A stretch of DNA of 16,952 bases, taken from the NCBI GenBank assembly GCA_946061495.1, contig CAMGSV010000031.1, positions 1 to 16,952 on the forward strand, written 5' to 3'. Every line of letters begins with the position of its first letter. The stretch's first letter is position 1. Position numbers and translations under genes: made by a program. Origin of the DNA: an uncultured Spirochaetales bacterium. GTDB lineage: Bacteria; Spirochaetota; Spirochaetia; Treponematales; Treponemataceae. Below are positions 1 to 6,860 of this stretch, one piece after another. The notes beneath the pieces were generated by a model. The model had not been told where the DNA came from. It did no database searches and saw only the letters and a list, made by a program, of their open reading frames with translations.

Positions 1-1393
1 CAGCCAAGACAGCCCGCAGCTCTGCGTTCATCCTTATCTGTAGGGGCCTGGACTCAACCTCCTTAGGAACTCGGATTCTCTCCTCTGCGGCTCCACGATG
101 GACAAAGTCCTTCCGTACAGCCTCTATGTTCAAGTCCAACTCCTGACACAAGCGAGTCAACCATGATTCTCTTTGTATATCAGATTTGAGCGCATCAATG
201 TATGGAAAGAATGCCAATGCAGCTTTAGTTTTACCCTCTGGGGTTTCTATTTGATGTTCTGTCGCTAAAAGAGATAACAAATAATCGCCATCTATTCTAG
301 CACTGTTTACAAATTCTGTCAATGCTTTAGAACCTGAATTCACCATAATTTCTGCAGGATCCTTTCCTCCCTCCAATGCGATGACCCGGACTGCAATGTC
401 GGCCTGCCTGCACAGAAGGATTGCCTTCAAGGTGGCTTCCCGTCCGGCCTGGTCTGTGTCAAAGGAAAGGGACACCTGCTCCACGAAGGGCTGCACCAGC
501 TTCACCTGGTCCATGGTCAGGGCCGTTCCCAGAGGTGCCACCGCATGAGTAAGGCCGCACTGGTGGTATGCCAGCACATCCATGTAGCCCTCACAGAAAA
601 TCACTGCCTTCTCCTTACGGATGCTTTGGCGGGCATGATGGAAGGCGTACAGGGTCTTTCCTTTGTGATATTGAACCAAGTCCCCGGAGTTGATGTACTT
701 TGGCCCCTCTCCTGCCAACAAACGACCGCCAAAGGCCACCACCCGTCCTTGACGGTCACAGATGGGGAACATGAGCCGGTGGGAAAAGAAGGATATGTTG
801 GGATACTTCTTGGAGAAAAGGCCGGACTGATCCAGAAACTCGTCGCTGTAGTTTTTTCCCTTGAGAAAGACCCGCAACCACCGCCGGTTTGCGGGGGAAT
901 AGCCCAGCTGGAATTTCTGCACGGTTTCCAGGGTGATTCCCCTGTCCAGGATGTAGTCCAGCGCCTGCTTCCCCTCCGGTGTGGAGGTGAGGCAGTAGTG
1001 GTAGGAGCCGGCAACCCGGGTGTACAGGTCTGTGAACTGATCCTTGAGGGAATCCCTCTGGGAATTCTCCTGATTCTGGGACTGGTAGGCTCCGGAATAG
1101 ACCACCTCCACCCCAGCGAGCTTTGCCAGAAAAACAATGGCTTCGCGATAGGACAGCTTCTCCATGTTGCACACGAAATCGACGGCGCTCCCGCCCTCAT
1201 GGCAGCCGAAGCAGTAATACAAACCCTTGCTGGGATCAACCTTGAAGGAAGGTGTCTTCTCGTTGTGGAAGGGACAGCATCCCCACCACTCGTCCCCGCG
1301 CCGCTCCAGCCGGGTATACTCTCCAATGAGGGCCGTCACATCGGTGCGTTCCATCACCTGCTGGATTGTGTCGGAAGATATCCGTCCTTTCAT
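1..1393 (-). CDS. dnaG: DNA primase, 3'-truncated by the window edge
   Basis: Synthesises RNA primers on the lagging strand at the replication fork. I translated 464 codons, open to the left edge. The N-terminus carries a CHC2 zinc finger with ligands Cys40, His43, Cys61 and Cys64 (CPFH and CFGC). The catalytic core follows, with FGGR near residue 221 and a TOPRIM domain with EGYMDV (Glu268) and DTDQAG (Asp312, Asp314). The family is usually around 600 residues, so the C-terminal helicase-binding part lies outside the window. The ATG at 1393 overlaps the mltG stop as ATGA, which suggests translational coupling and supports this start. Family identity is very secure. The open frame reaches the edge with no stop, so nothing suggests a broken gene. 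Confidence 0.97.
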   Translation of the reverse strand, partial: MKGRISSDTIQQVMERTDVTALIGEYTRLERRGDEWWGCCPFHNEKTPSFKVDPSKGLYYCFGCHEGGSAVDFVCNMEKLSYREAIVFLAKLAGVEVVYSGAYQSQNQENSQRDSLKDQFTDLYTRVAGSYHYCLTSTPEGKQALDYILDRGITLETVQKFQLGYSPANRRWLRVFLKGKNYSDEFLDQSGLFSKKYPNISFFSHRLMFPICDRQGRVVAFGGRLLAGEGPKYINSGDLVQYHKGKTLYAFHHARQSIRKEKAVIFCEGYMDVLAYHQCGLTHAVAPLGTALTMDQVKLVQPFVEQVSLSFDTDQAGREATLKAILLCRQADIAVRVIALEGGKDPAEIMVNSGSKALTEFVNSARIDGDYLLSLLATEHQIETPEGKTKAALAFFPYIDALKSDIQRESWLTRLCQELDLNIEAVRKDFVHRGAAEERIRVPKEVESRPLQIRMNAELRAVLA

Positions 1394-2427
1394 CGGGTGC
1401 CTGCCGCCCCCTTTGTGTAGAGCTGCCCCATCTCCACATGCTCCTGGAAGTCCTCTGAGAAATGGTGGCTTCCATCGCCGGCAGCAGTGAGCCGGAAGAA
1501 GAAATAGTCGGTTTCGGGGGGATGGGCGGCGGCAGAAAGGGCCACCAAGCCGGGATTTGATATGGGACCAGGTGGCAGGCCTGCCCATTTGTAGGTATTG
1601 TAGGGGCTGTCCAGCTTCAAATCCTTGTTGGTAACCACCTCTGGGTGGGGCCTGCCCTCAATCTCTGTGATGATGTACACGATGGTGGCACAGGAGTACA
1701 GGCCAATGTTGTTCTCCAACCTGTTCTTGAAAACACTGGCCATGAGGGGGGCTTCGGCGGCTACTCGGTACTCCCGCTCCACAATGGATGCCAGCCGTAC
1801 CACGTCAAAGAGTTCCTGGGAGGACAGCTGGGATAGCCCCTCGATCCCCGTGATTCTGGTGCAAAAGGTGTCGGCCATCATCCTGACAACAGCCTCCGCC
1901 CGCATACTGGGATTGAAATGGTAGGTGTCTGGAAAAAGGTAGCCCTCAAAGCTGGGAGCCGGAATCTCATATTCGGCCAGCAGGATGGGATCCTTGGCCG
2001 CCGCAAGAAAATCCTCGCTGGCGACAATGCCCTTGGCCTCCAGCAGAGCTCCGATTTTTGTCAGGGTGAGTCCTTCCGGAATGCTTACCACCAGATGCTC
2101 CTGGCGGCCTGACTGGAGTATCTCAAACATCTCCTCCAGACTCATGGATGACTGCAGGGTGTAGAACCCGGCCTTCAGCTGGAGGTTCTGCTGCCGTGCC
2201 AGCAGATAGAAGGCCAGCTGGGACCTGATTATCTGCTGCTGCTCCAGCTGGGCGGCCACCGCCTTGATTCCCATGCCGGAGGGAACCTCAAGCTTGTAGG
2301 AGACCGCCGCAGTCTCGTCACTGGCTACAGGCTTTCGGGACATGAACCACCATCCGGCGGCCACCCCTCCGCAGGCAACAACAAGCACGAGGAAAACAAT
2401 GAGGCTGGTGACAAAGATTTTTCGCAT
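1390..2427 (-). CDS. mltG: Endolytic peptidoglycan transglycosylase MltG (YceG family)
   Basis: Cleaves nascent glycan strands at the outer face of the cytoplasmic membrane and is thought to end strand elongation. The protein has a short cytoplasmic start, one membrane anchor (about residues 5-28), a LysM-like region, then the YceG catalytic domain. That domain shows ASIVERE with the expected catalytic Glu, the segment YNTYKWAGLPPGPISNPG, and AAHP near the C-terminus. Length (345 residues) is normal. Two adjacent starts are possible, GTG at 2430 and ATG at 2427; I prefer ATG, which lies 8 bp after a GGAG. A promoter-like element 12 bp upstream would however start the mRNA inside or after that GGAG, so it may be used only on read-through transcripts. 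It is followed by dnaG with a 4-bp overlap. Confidence 0.93.
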   Translation of the reverse strand: MRKIFVTSLIVFLVLVVACGGVAAGWWFMSRKPVASDETAAVSYKLEVPSGMGIKAVAAQLEQQQIIRSQLAFYLLARQQNLQLKAGFYTLQSSMSLEEMFEILQSGRQEHLVVSIPEGLTLTKIGALLEAKGIVASEDFLAAAKDPILLAEYEIPAPSFEGYLFPDTYHFNPSMRAEAVVRMMADTFCTRITGIEGLSQLSSQELFDVVRLASIVEREYRVAAEAPLMASVFKNRLENNIGLYSCATIVYIITEIEGRPHPEVVTNKDLKLDSPYNTYKWAGLPPGPISNPGLVALSAAAHPPETDYFFFRLTAAGDGSHHFSEDFQEHVEMGQLYTKGAAGTR

Positions 2428-2439
2428 CACGATAACTCC

Positions 2440-2468
2440 AATATAAGGAAAAAAAACTCAGGGGGCAA
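2440..2468 (-). promoter_or_regulatory. Candidate sigma-70-type promoter of mltG
   Basis: On the minus strand TTGCCC (2463-2468), a 17-bp spacer and TATATT (2440-2445) form a plausible promoter in the 43-bp gap before mltG. The -10 box ends 12 bp before the ATG at 2427, so the predicted transcript would have a leader of about 5-6 nt. Inference from consensus matching only. Confidence 0.5.
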
Positions 2469-2470
2469 AT

Positions 2471-2659
2471 TTATTTCTTGAAGAACTGCTCCATATCATG
2501 GATAGTCATAGAATTGTACATCGTATCGATGACCATGGCACTAAAGCGTTCCAATCCATCGGGCAATCCCTGCCAGCGAATGAAACGAGCCAGTATGGCT
2601 GTCTCTTGAGGGGTAAAGGTATAGGTAAAAGCTAGCTGATCCTTCTCCGATTCACTCAT
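2471..2659 (-). CDS. Hypothetical 62-residue protein
   Basis: I do not recognise this protein. It is small, acidic at the N-terminus and soluble-looking, with no signal peptide, membrane segment or cysteine. The middle and C-terminal halves look helical, with amphipathic stretches such as ETAILARFIRWQG and TIHDMEQFFKK. Its ATG at 2659 overlaps the stop of the upstream metallo-hydrolase gene as ATGA, so the two are probably translated in a coupled way, which is the main reason to accept it as real. mltG follows after 43 bp. A partner or regulator of the hydrolase is possible, but nothing in the sequence shows a function. Confidence 0.75.
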   Translation of the reverse strand: MSESEKDQLAFTYTFTPQETAILARFIRWQGLPDGLERFSAMVIDTMYNSMTIHDMEQFFKK

Positions 2660-3597
2660 ACACTAAAGCTCAATCCTTCCTGGGCAAGATGGAGCTCCAT
2701 ATCAGTTTTCGCGATATACTGTGCGTACCATTGGGCTGACTGGAGGATGGAATTCAATTTCTTGTCATCATACGTCGGCTCATGATGAAAGAGGTACATC
2801 TTCTTTATGTTCCACTTCGTGGCAAAGTCCACCGCCAGAGAAAAAGCTGAGTGGCCCCAGTTCGCCTTGTACAAGGCCTCCTCCACCGTGTACTGGGTAT
2901 CCAGGATGATTGCATTTGCGTCGGTGAAGTAGGAGGAATTCATCGGGGAATCCTCAAAGTCCTTGCTGGAAAGCTCCACGTCAGTGGCATAGATGACCTT
3001 CTTGTCCCCCTCCGCAAAGGCGTAGGCATAGGAATTACCAGGGTGGGACATCTTCTTGGCCACAACAGTGAATGCACCAATCTGGAAAGGGACTCCCGGC
3101 GTAACCAGCTGGAATGAAATGTCCGCAAAGAAGCCCGTATCAAACTGTACGGGGAAGTATGGCAAATCCATTTGACGGGAAAGAATCTGCTTCGCATAGG
3201 GAAAAACTGAATAAAAGATGATCTTGCAGTTCTTCATATAGGCCTGGTCTAAGAAAGGCAGTCCCTGGATGTGATCCCAGTGGAAGTGTGACAACAGGAT
3301 GTGGTAGGTGTTGTCTGGAGACGGAATACCGCGCTTTCCGAATTCACGGATTCCGGTGCCGGCGTCGAGAATACAGACGTTTCCCTGGCTGTCGCGAATC
3401 TCCATACAGGAGGTGTTGCCTCCGACAGTGCCGAAGATGGAGGGTGGCAAAGAGGCAAGGAAGCGCTGTCGAGCATCAAGGGAAACAATGTCCCGTGGGG
3501 AGATTCTCTGAACTACCGCCTCAATCTTTGCTTGAATCTGTTGTCCTGTAAGAGGGGTCGGTACAGAGCCCCGCACACCCCAAAAACGGATATCCAT
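2656..3597 (-). CDS. Metallo-beta-lactamase-fold hydrolase (phosphodiesterase-like)
   Basis: A binuclear-metal hydrolase of the metallo-beta-lactamase superfamily, 313 residues and cytoplasmic. It opens with FWGVRGSVPTP and has GGNTSC near residue 60, a pattern of MBL proteins often annotated as cyclic-nucleotide phosphodiesterase-like. The metal-binding motif is SHFHWDH (His104, His106, Asp108, His109), with further likely ligands His185, Asp206 and His271/His272. All core ligands are present, so it should be active; the substrate is unknown. The ATG at 3597 lies 2 bp after the ykgJ stop, with an AGGAG 8 bp upstream. It overlaps the 62-residue gene by 4 bp. Identity as an MBL hydrolase is secure; the phosphodiesterase label is a weak inference from family resemblance. 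Confidence 0.92.
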   Translation of the reverse strand: MDIRFWGVRGSVPTPLTGQQIQAKIEAVVQRISPRDIVSLDARQRFLASLPPSIFGTVGGNTSCMEIRDSQGNVCILDAGTGIREFGKRGIPSPDNTYHILLSHFHWDHIQGLPFLDQAYMKNCKIIFYSVFPYAKQILSRQMDLPYFPVQFDTGFFADISFQLVTPGVPFQIGAFTVVAKKMSHPGNSYAYAFAEGDKKVIYATDVELSSKDFEDSPMNSSYFTDANAIILDTQYTVEEALYKANWGHSAFSLAVDFATKWNIKKMYLFHHEPTYDDKKLNSILQSAQWYAQYIAKTDMELHLAQEGLSFSV

Positions 3598-3599
3598 AA

Positions 3600-4058
3600 C
3601 TATTTCTCCTCTCTCCTGATAGGCTCGTTGCCCTCATATTTCCGCAAAGATTCCTCTATCTCGCCACATGAGTGCAGCTCACCGCAATTTATTCCAGGAC
3701 ACTCCTTTGCCTCCTCCATCCATGTCTCCTGGTTTTTGAGGATAAAACTCCAGAAGGGATAGGTGGAGCACTGGACGGGACGAGCAGAATAAGCTTTACA
3801 TCCGGAATCCCAAAATATACAATCGTTGTTCACCTTTTCTTGAAGGCAAAGTACGTGGGAACCATCATAATAAGGAACCCAACGACAATACATTTCTATA
3901 AATTGCTGCTCCTCTAGGTTAAAGCATTGGCAGAGATTTGTCAAATCTTTTTGAGAAAGATAGACAAAACCAGGCTCATGGCGACAGCAATGGGAACATT
4001 GGGTACATGAAAAATTCAGTCCCTGGGAGTAAAACGACTGGGGCAACTCACTCTCCAT
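3600..4058 (-). CDS. YkgJ-family Cys-cluster protein (zinc/iron-chelating domain)
   Basis: A 152-residue cytoplasmic protein with the CxxCxxCC signature (Cys18, Cys21, Cys24, Cys25), then Cys80, Cys87 and Cys97 in the block CKAYSARPVQCSTYPFW and further Cys120 and Cys125. This is the pattern of the YkgJ/UPF0153 family, thought to bind zinc or an iron-sulfur cluster; its biochemical role is not established. The ATG at 4058 has no ribosome-binding site, but a TATAAT ends 12 bp before it, so a nearly leaderless mRNA is likely. An alternative TTG start at 4046 has GGAG 6 bp upstream and would remove only four residues. It heads the cluster with the MBL hydrolase, the 62-residue protein, mltG and dnaG. 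Confidence 0.88.
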   Translation of the reverse strand: MESELPQSFYSQGLNFSCTQCSHCCRHEPGFVYLSQKDLTNLCQCFNLEEQQFIEMYCRWVPYYDGSHVLCLQEKVNNDCIFWDSGCKAYSARPVQCSTYPFWSFILKNQETWMEEAKECPGINCGELHSCGEIEESLRKYEGNEPIRREEK

Positions 4059-4070
4059 TTTTGACTAGAA

Positions 4071-4101
4071 ATTATAAAAAAACGGCGCTGAACACTGTCC
4101 A
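4071..4101 (-). promoter_or_regulatory. Candidate promoter of the ykgJ-dnaG cluster
   Basis: A perfect TATAAT on the minus strand (4071-4076) directly follows the T tract of the tRNA terminator. The best -35 match, TGGACA (4096-4101), lies inside the terminator hairpin with a long 19-bp spacer, so the -35 assignment is weak. The -10 box ends 12 bp before the ykgJ ATG. Confidence 0.45.
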
Positions 4102-4109
4102 ACGCCGTT
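4076..4109 (-). terminator. Intrinsic terminator of the tRNA-Thr/tRNA-Tyr unit
   Basis: On the minus strand AACGGCG and CGCCGTT form a perfect 7-bp stem (4081-4109). It can extend inward by about six pairs including G-U wobbles to a 3-nt loop, and it is followed by seven T. It starts 4 bp after the tRNA-Tyr 3' end, which fits termination of the tRNA transcript. Confidence 0.88.
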
Positions 4110-4112
4110 GTA

Positions 4113-4194
4113 TGGGGAGAGAAGGATTCGAACCTTCGAAGGCGGAGCCAACAGATTTACAGTCTGCCCCCTTTGACCGCTCGGGAACCTCCCC
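4113..4194 (-). tRNA. tRNA-Tyr (anticodon GUA)
   Basis: An 82-nt class II tRNA. The acceptor strand GGGGAGG pairs with TCTCCCC (last pair G-U), the anticodon loop is CTGTAAA with GTA at 4158-4160, a long variable arm is present, and the T arm contains GGTTCGAATCC. Discriminator A at 4113; CCA is not encoded. It lies 9 bp downstream of tRNA-Thr in the same transcript. Confidence 0.96.
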
Positions 4195-4203
4195 ATGTAT
4201 TCA

Positions 4204-4277
4204 AGCCAACTCAGGGATTCGAACCCTGGACCCCGAGATTACAAATCACGTGCTCTGGCCAGCTGAGCTAAATTGGC
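4204..4277 (-). tRNA. tRNA-Thr (anticodon UGU)
   Basis: A 74-nt cloverleaf. GCCAATT pairs with AGTTGGC, the D stem is GCTC/GAGC, the anticodon loop is TTTGTAA (UGU, threonine), and the T arm is CAGGG-TTCGAAT-CCCTG. The discriminator is T and CCA is not encoded. The anticodon stem CGTGA/TCTCG has a U-U mismatch at pair 29-41, which is unusual but does not break the fold. Confidence 0.95.
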
Positions 4278-4294
4278 ACTAATGAACGTATAAG

Positions 4295-4323
4295 AATATA
4301 TACGAAACACTAAAAAGTGTCAA
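4295..4323 (-). promoter_or_regulatory. Promoter of the tRNA-Thr/tRNA-Tyr unit
   Basis: TTGACA (4318-4323), a 17-bp spacer and TATATT (4295-4300) on the minus strand match the sigma-70 consensus closely. The predicted start is near 4288, about 11 bp before tRNA-Thr. The spacer carries a small dyad, ACACT-TTTT-AGTGT, which may be incidental. Confidence 0.85.
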
Positions 4324-4359
4324 CCTACTTGCTCCACTTTTGTCAAAAAAACTGAAAAA

Positions 4360-5949
4360 TTATACCTGCCGATAAAATGGCAGATACTTGTCCTTTATGA
4401 CAGAACTCCAGTCGTAGTTCTTCTGGATGTACTCTGCTCCCTCTGAGATAATCTTTCCCATCATCTCGGGGCTTTTCTTGGCCTCGTCGGCCAGATAGCT
4501 CATGATCTGGCAGAGCCCCTCTCCGCTGTTGTCTTGGTAGAGGAAGCCTGTCTTGCCGTGAATAATCTTCTGGAGGCCACCGGTTGCGTGGGCCACAGGA
4601 ATGGTTCCGTAGAGCTGGGCGATGAAGTCCTCCAGTCCGCAGGGCTCGAATTTGCTGGGCAGCACGATGAAGTCTGCCGCCGCTGTGGACAGTCGAGAGA
4701 CGGCCCGGTCATAGCCCTGGAGATAGACGCACCGGCCGGGATGGTCCGTGGCCAGCTTGGTCAACCTGTTCTCCAACTCTGACTCCCCCTGTCCCACCAA
4801 GAAAAAACACACGTCGTCCCGGCGGGAAAGCAGTAAATCGGCGGCATCAGCCAGGATGTCTATGCCCTTCTGACTGGCAATCCTGCCATGATAACAGAAG
4901 TACACCACCCGATGCCCCGTCTTGCCGTCGAGGTCATTGTCCTGGATGGAACCTGACCTGATGAAGTCATCGAAGGAGTCCTGGCCACCTGAAGAGGCGT
5001 ACCGCTGGATGAAGTAGCGGCGGTTCTTGTATTTTCCCTCCAATTTCCCCTTTTGGGGATCAAAGGCGAAGGGCAACAGGGAGGCCTCCTTGCTGGAAGG
5101 GTTGTAGCGGTGGCAGTCAATTCCATTGGTGATGCCGGTAATGGCAAAGCCCTTCTGGATGAACAGCTGGGAGAGGCCCATGGTGTCGTTGTTGGCAGGG
5201 TCCAGCAGCTCTTGGGAATACCAGGGAGACACAGTGGTGAGGGCCGCATGGTACCCTGCCGCCAGAAAGGGCTCCACGTTCTGGCCGTTCATGCAGTTCT
5301 CCAAGACAGAAACGGGGGCGCCGGTATATGACACCGCCTCCTCCAGGCTGCCGAAATCGTGATGGTAGCCGGGGCCGGCATTGTGGACCGTCACCACAAA
5401 TTTGACCTGCTGGTACAGGTCGGCCAGAGAGTCAGTGCAGCGGGCCATGGTGGGAATCATGGCGGTGGCCGCATCCTGACAATGAATGATTTGCGGAAGC
5501 TTGCTTGGTACGGTGGCCCCGTACACTAGGACAGCCTTCTGAAACAGCACATCCAGCATCAGGGCATCGTGGAAGCCCGTTCCCCTGATGCAGGTGGAGT
5601 CACGCTTCTCGTCGGCCATGGTGTAGGTGTAGACACCTGATTTCTCGCTGTAAATCTGGTGAAGAATGAATATGATGGAAACCTTGCCCACAGAGGCGGC
5701 GTCAAATGAGACCACATAGTTCCTGCCGTCCACAGAAATGTGCTGGGGCGGGATGACATTTGGGGTATAGCTGGTGACGGAGGTGAAGTCGGTGCAGCCG
5801 TACCGGGGAATCATCAGGGTGACATCCACGCCACTGGCTGCCAAGCCCTCGCACAGGGAGCAGGCAACGTTCTTGACACCGCCTGCCTCCGCTATTCCGG
5901 CGTACTCACGACTGACGAGCCACACCTTCTTTGGATAGGAGGCACTCAT
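4360..5949 (-). CDS. glgA: Glycogen/starch synthase-like glycosyltransferase (GT5)
   Basis: A 529-residue GT-B-fold glucosyltransferase expected to extend alpha-1,4-glucan chains from a nucleotide-glucose donor in the cytoplasm. Recognisable GlgA landmarks are HCQDA (Asp159), VTVHNAGPG (His189), SPWYSQEL, TNGIDCHRYNP, GRIASQKG (Arg356, Lys361), PSKFEPCGLED (Glu435) and ATGGLQ. The N-terminal donor-binding motif, usually KTGGL or KVGGL, reads EAGGV (residues 21-25), so the lysine is replaced by Glu21. It is longer than typical GlgA (about 480), partly from an insert around residues 303-345. The ATG at 5949 overlaps the stop of the chorismate mutase gene as ATGA, fixing the start. Family is secure; donor and activity are less so because of the altered motif. 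Confidence 0.9.
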   Translation of the reverse strand: MSASYPKKVWLVSREYAGIAEAGGVKNVACSLCEGLAASGVDVTLMIPRYGCTDFTSVTSYTPNVIPPQHISVDGRNYVVSFDAASVGKVSIIFILHQIYSEKSGVYTYTMADEKRDSTCIRGTGFHDALMLDVLFQKAVLVYGATVPSKLPQIIHCQDAATAMIPTMARCTDSLADLYQQVKFVVTVHNAGPGYHHDFGSLEEAVSYTGAPVSVLENCMNGQNVEPFLAAGYHAALTTVSPWYSQELLDPANNDTMGLSQLFIQKGFAITGITNGIDCHRYNPSSKEASLLPFAFDPQKGKLEGKYKNRRYFIQRYASSGGQDSFDDFIRSGSIQDNDLDGKTGHRVVYFCYHGRIASQKGIDILADAADLLLSRRDDVCFFLVGQGESELENRLTKLATDHPGRCVYLQGYDRAVSRLSTAAADFIVLPSKFEPCGLEDFIAQLYGTIPVAHATGGLQKIIHGKTGFLYQDNSGEGLCQIMSYLADEAKKSPEMMGKIISEGAEYIQKNYDWSSVIKDKYLPFYRQV

Positions 5950-6359
5950 TTTGTAGCCTGACCTGAAGATGAACTGGAATTGCCGGCTTGAGCAAAGTCT
6001 GGACGGAGCACCTCAGCCCCGCCGGTGTAGCTGTGGACAGGGACGCTGCCCTCCTCCATGTAGGCGGTAATCAGCAGTCGGATGGTTCTGGGCAAGCCAC
6101 CCTGGACGGGAGCCTCCGCACTGCAGAACAGGGCCGCAGTCTTTACCACGTCACCACATTCGCTGCGACGAAGGGCGGCGGCGGGATTCAGAGCGTCCAA
6201 GTCGCCGGTCATGGTGAAGTGGAGGGACACGAAATCATCCGATGTCAACTTGTTTGCAGAAAAAAGCCGGGCGCACATGTCAGCCACGGCAGACTGTATC
6301 TCACTGGCCGTATTGCCACAGCATACAGCCCCACGGATTCCGTACAATCGTCTAGCCAT
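5946..6359 (-). CDS. aroH: Chorismate mutase, monofunctional AroH type
   Basis: Converts chorismate to prephenate for tyrosine and phenylalanine synthesis. The 137-residue protein (from the ATG at 6359) aligns by eye with the Bacillus AroH family: GIRGAV with Arg9, the TGDLDALNPAAALR block, LFCSAE with Cys79 and Glu82, LPRTIRLL with Arg94, then Tyr111 and VLRPD with Arg119. All active-site residues known for this family are present. A serine-rich tail follows. An in-frame GTG at 6383 would add eight residues, but a TTGACA-17-TATCAT promoter overlaps that extension and would start the mRNA about 3 nt before the ATG, so I chose 6359. Pairing with a glycogen synthase through a 4-bp overlap is odd. 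Confidence 0.92.
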   Translation of the reverse strand: MARRLYGIRGAVCCGNTASEIQSAVADMCARLFSANKLTSDDFVSLHFTMTGDLDALNPAAALRRSECGDVVKTAALFCSAEAPVQGGLPRTIRLLITAYMEEGSVPVHSYTGGAEVLRPDFAQAGNSSSSSGQATK

Positions 6360-6368
6360 AACAATAAA

Positions 6369-6397
6369 ATGATAAATGGCCACGGCCTTTCTGTCAA
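6369..6397 (-). promoter_or_regulatory. Promoter of aroH-glgA, predicted leaderless
   Basis: TTGACA (6392-6397), a 17-bp spacer and TATCAT (6369-6374) lie on the minus strand. The -10 box ends only 9 bp before the aroH ATG, so transcription would begin about 3 nt upstream of the start codon, and no ribosome-binding site precedes that ATG. Confidence 0.7.
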
Positions 6398-6436
6398 GAC
6401 AGGGATATCAGCTGGTGCCGGTTTGGAGAAGCTGCT

Positions 6437-6799
6437 TCACATCCCTGCTGCCAGCACGTTCACCATTCCGGAGAAAACAAAGCCCAGGATGGCCAAAACG
6501 AAGGAGATCATTACGTGGATGAGATGCCAAAGGAAGCTCAAATCCTTGTAATATATGGTGAAGAAAATGATCTGGATAAGGCTGCACAGGCAGAGCACGA
6601 TGGTAATCACTGAGGCAACCTGAAGGATTCCCAAAATAAACAGGAGGCTGCTGTCCAGGAATCTGTTGATGCTTCCAGTGAAGTAGAAGATGATGGAAAC
6701 CAGCACGAAGAGGCTCGTGAACAGGAGGAATCTATTGGTGAGCTGGAAAATGGGAGGGCGTGCCTTGTGCGGCCCTGTCTTTTTCTCTGTTTTTTCCAT
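6437..6799 (-). CDS. Hypothetical small integral membrane protein
   Basis: I do not recognise a family. The 120-residue protein has a charged, basic N-terminus (about residues 1-20) and three hydrophobic segments at roughly 23-42, 50-80 and 90-118, so it is probably an inner-membrane protein. There is no signal-peptidase site and no obvious catalytic motif. The ATG at 6799 has an AAGG 6 bp upstream; an upstream in-frame GTG at 6823 would add eight residues and abut the palindrome cluster, and lacks a better ribosome-binding site. It lies upstream of aroH with a 77-bp gap holding the aroH promoter. Regulation may involve the ATACT-N-AGTAT sites just upstream. Confidence 0.75.
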   Translation of the reverse strand: MEKTEKKTGPHKARPPIFQLTNRFLLFTSLFVLVSIIFYFTGSINRFLDSSLLFILGILQVASVITIVLCLCSLIQIIFFTIYYKDLSFLWHLIHVMISFVLAILGFVFSGMVNVLAAGM

Positions 6800-6823
6800 A
6801 CGAAACCTTGCAGTCAAATCCAC

Positions 6824-6860
6824 TTACTGAGTATACTCAGTATATAATACTCGGTATACT
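6824..6860. promoter_or_regulatory. Cluster of ATACT-N-AGTAT dyads, candidate operator
   Basis: Three tandem 11-bp dyads: TTACTGAGTAT (6824-6834), ATACTCAGTAT (6833-6843) and ATACTCGGTAT (6847-6857). The first two together make a perfect 18-bp palindrome (6825-6842), and a further ATACT half-site lies at 6856-6860. A plus-strand TATAAT (6843-6848) sits between sites two and three. The cluster lies between the minus-strand membrane protein and the plus-strand SPFH-like gene, as expected of an operator in a divergent promoter region. The binding protein is unknown. Confidence 0.65.

Noticed and set aside
545..1420. Long plus-strand open frame (291 codons)
   Set aside because: It is antisense to dnaG, whose zinc finger and TOPRIM motifs are intact on the minus strand.
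2446..2470. T8 run after the 62-residue gene as a terminator
   Set aside because: No GC-rich stem precedes it; the run instead forms the spacer of the candidate mltG promoter.
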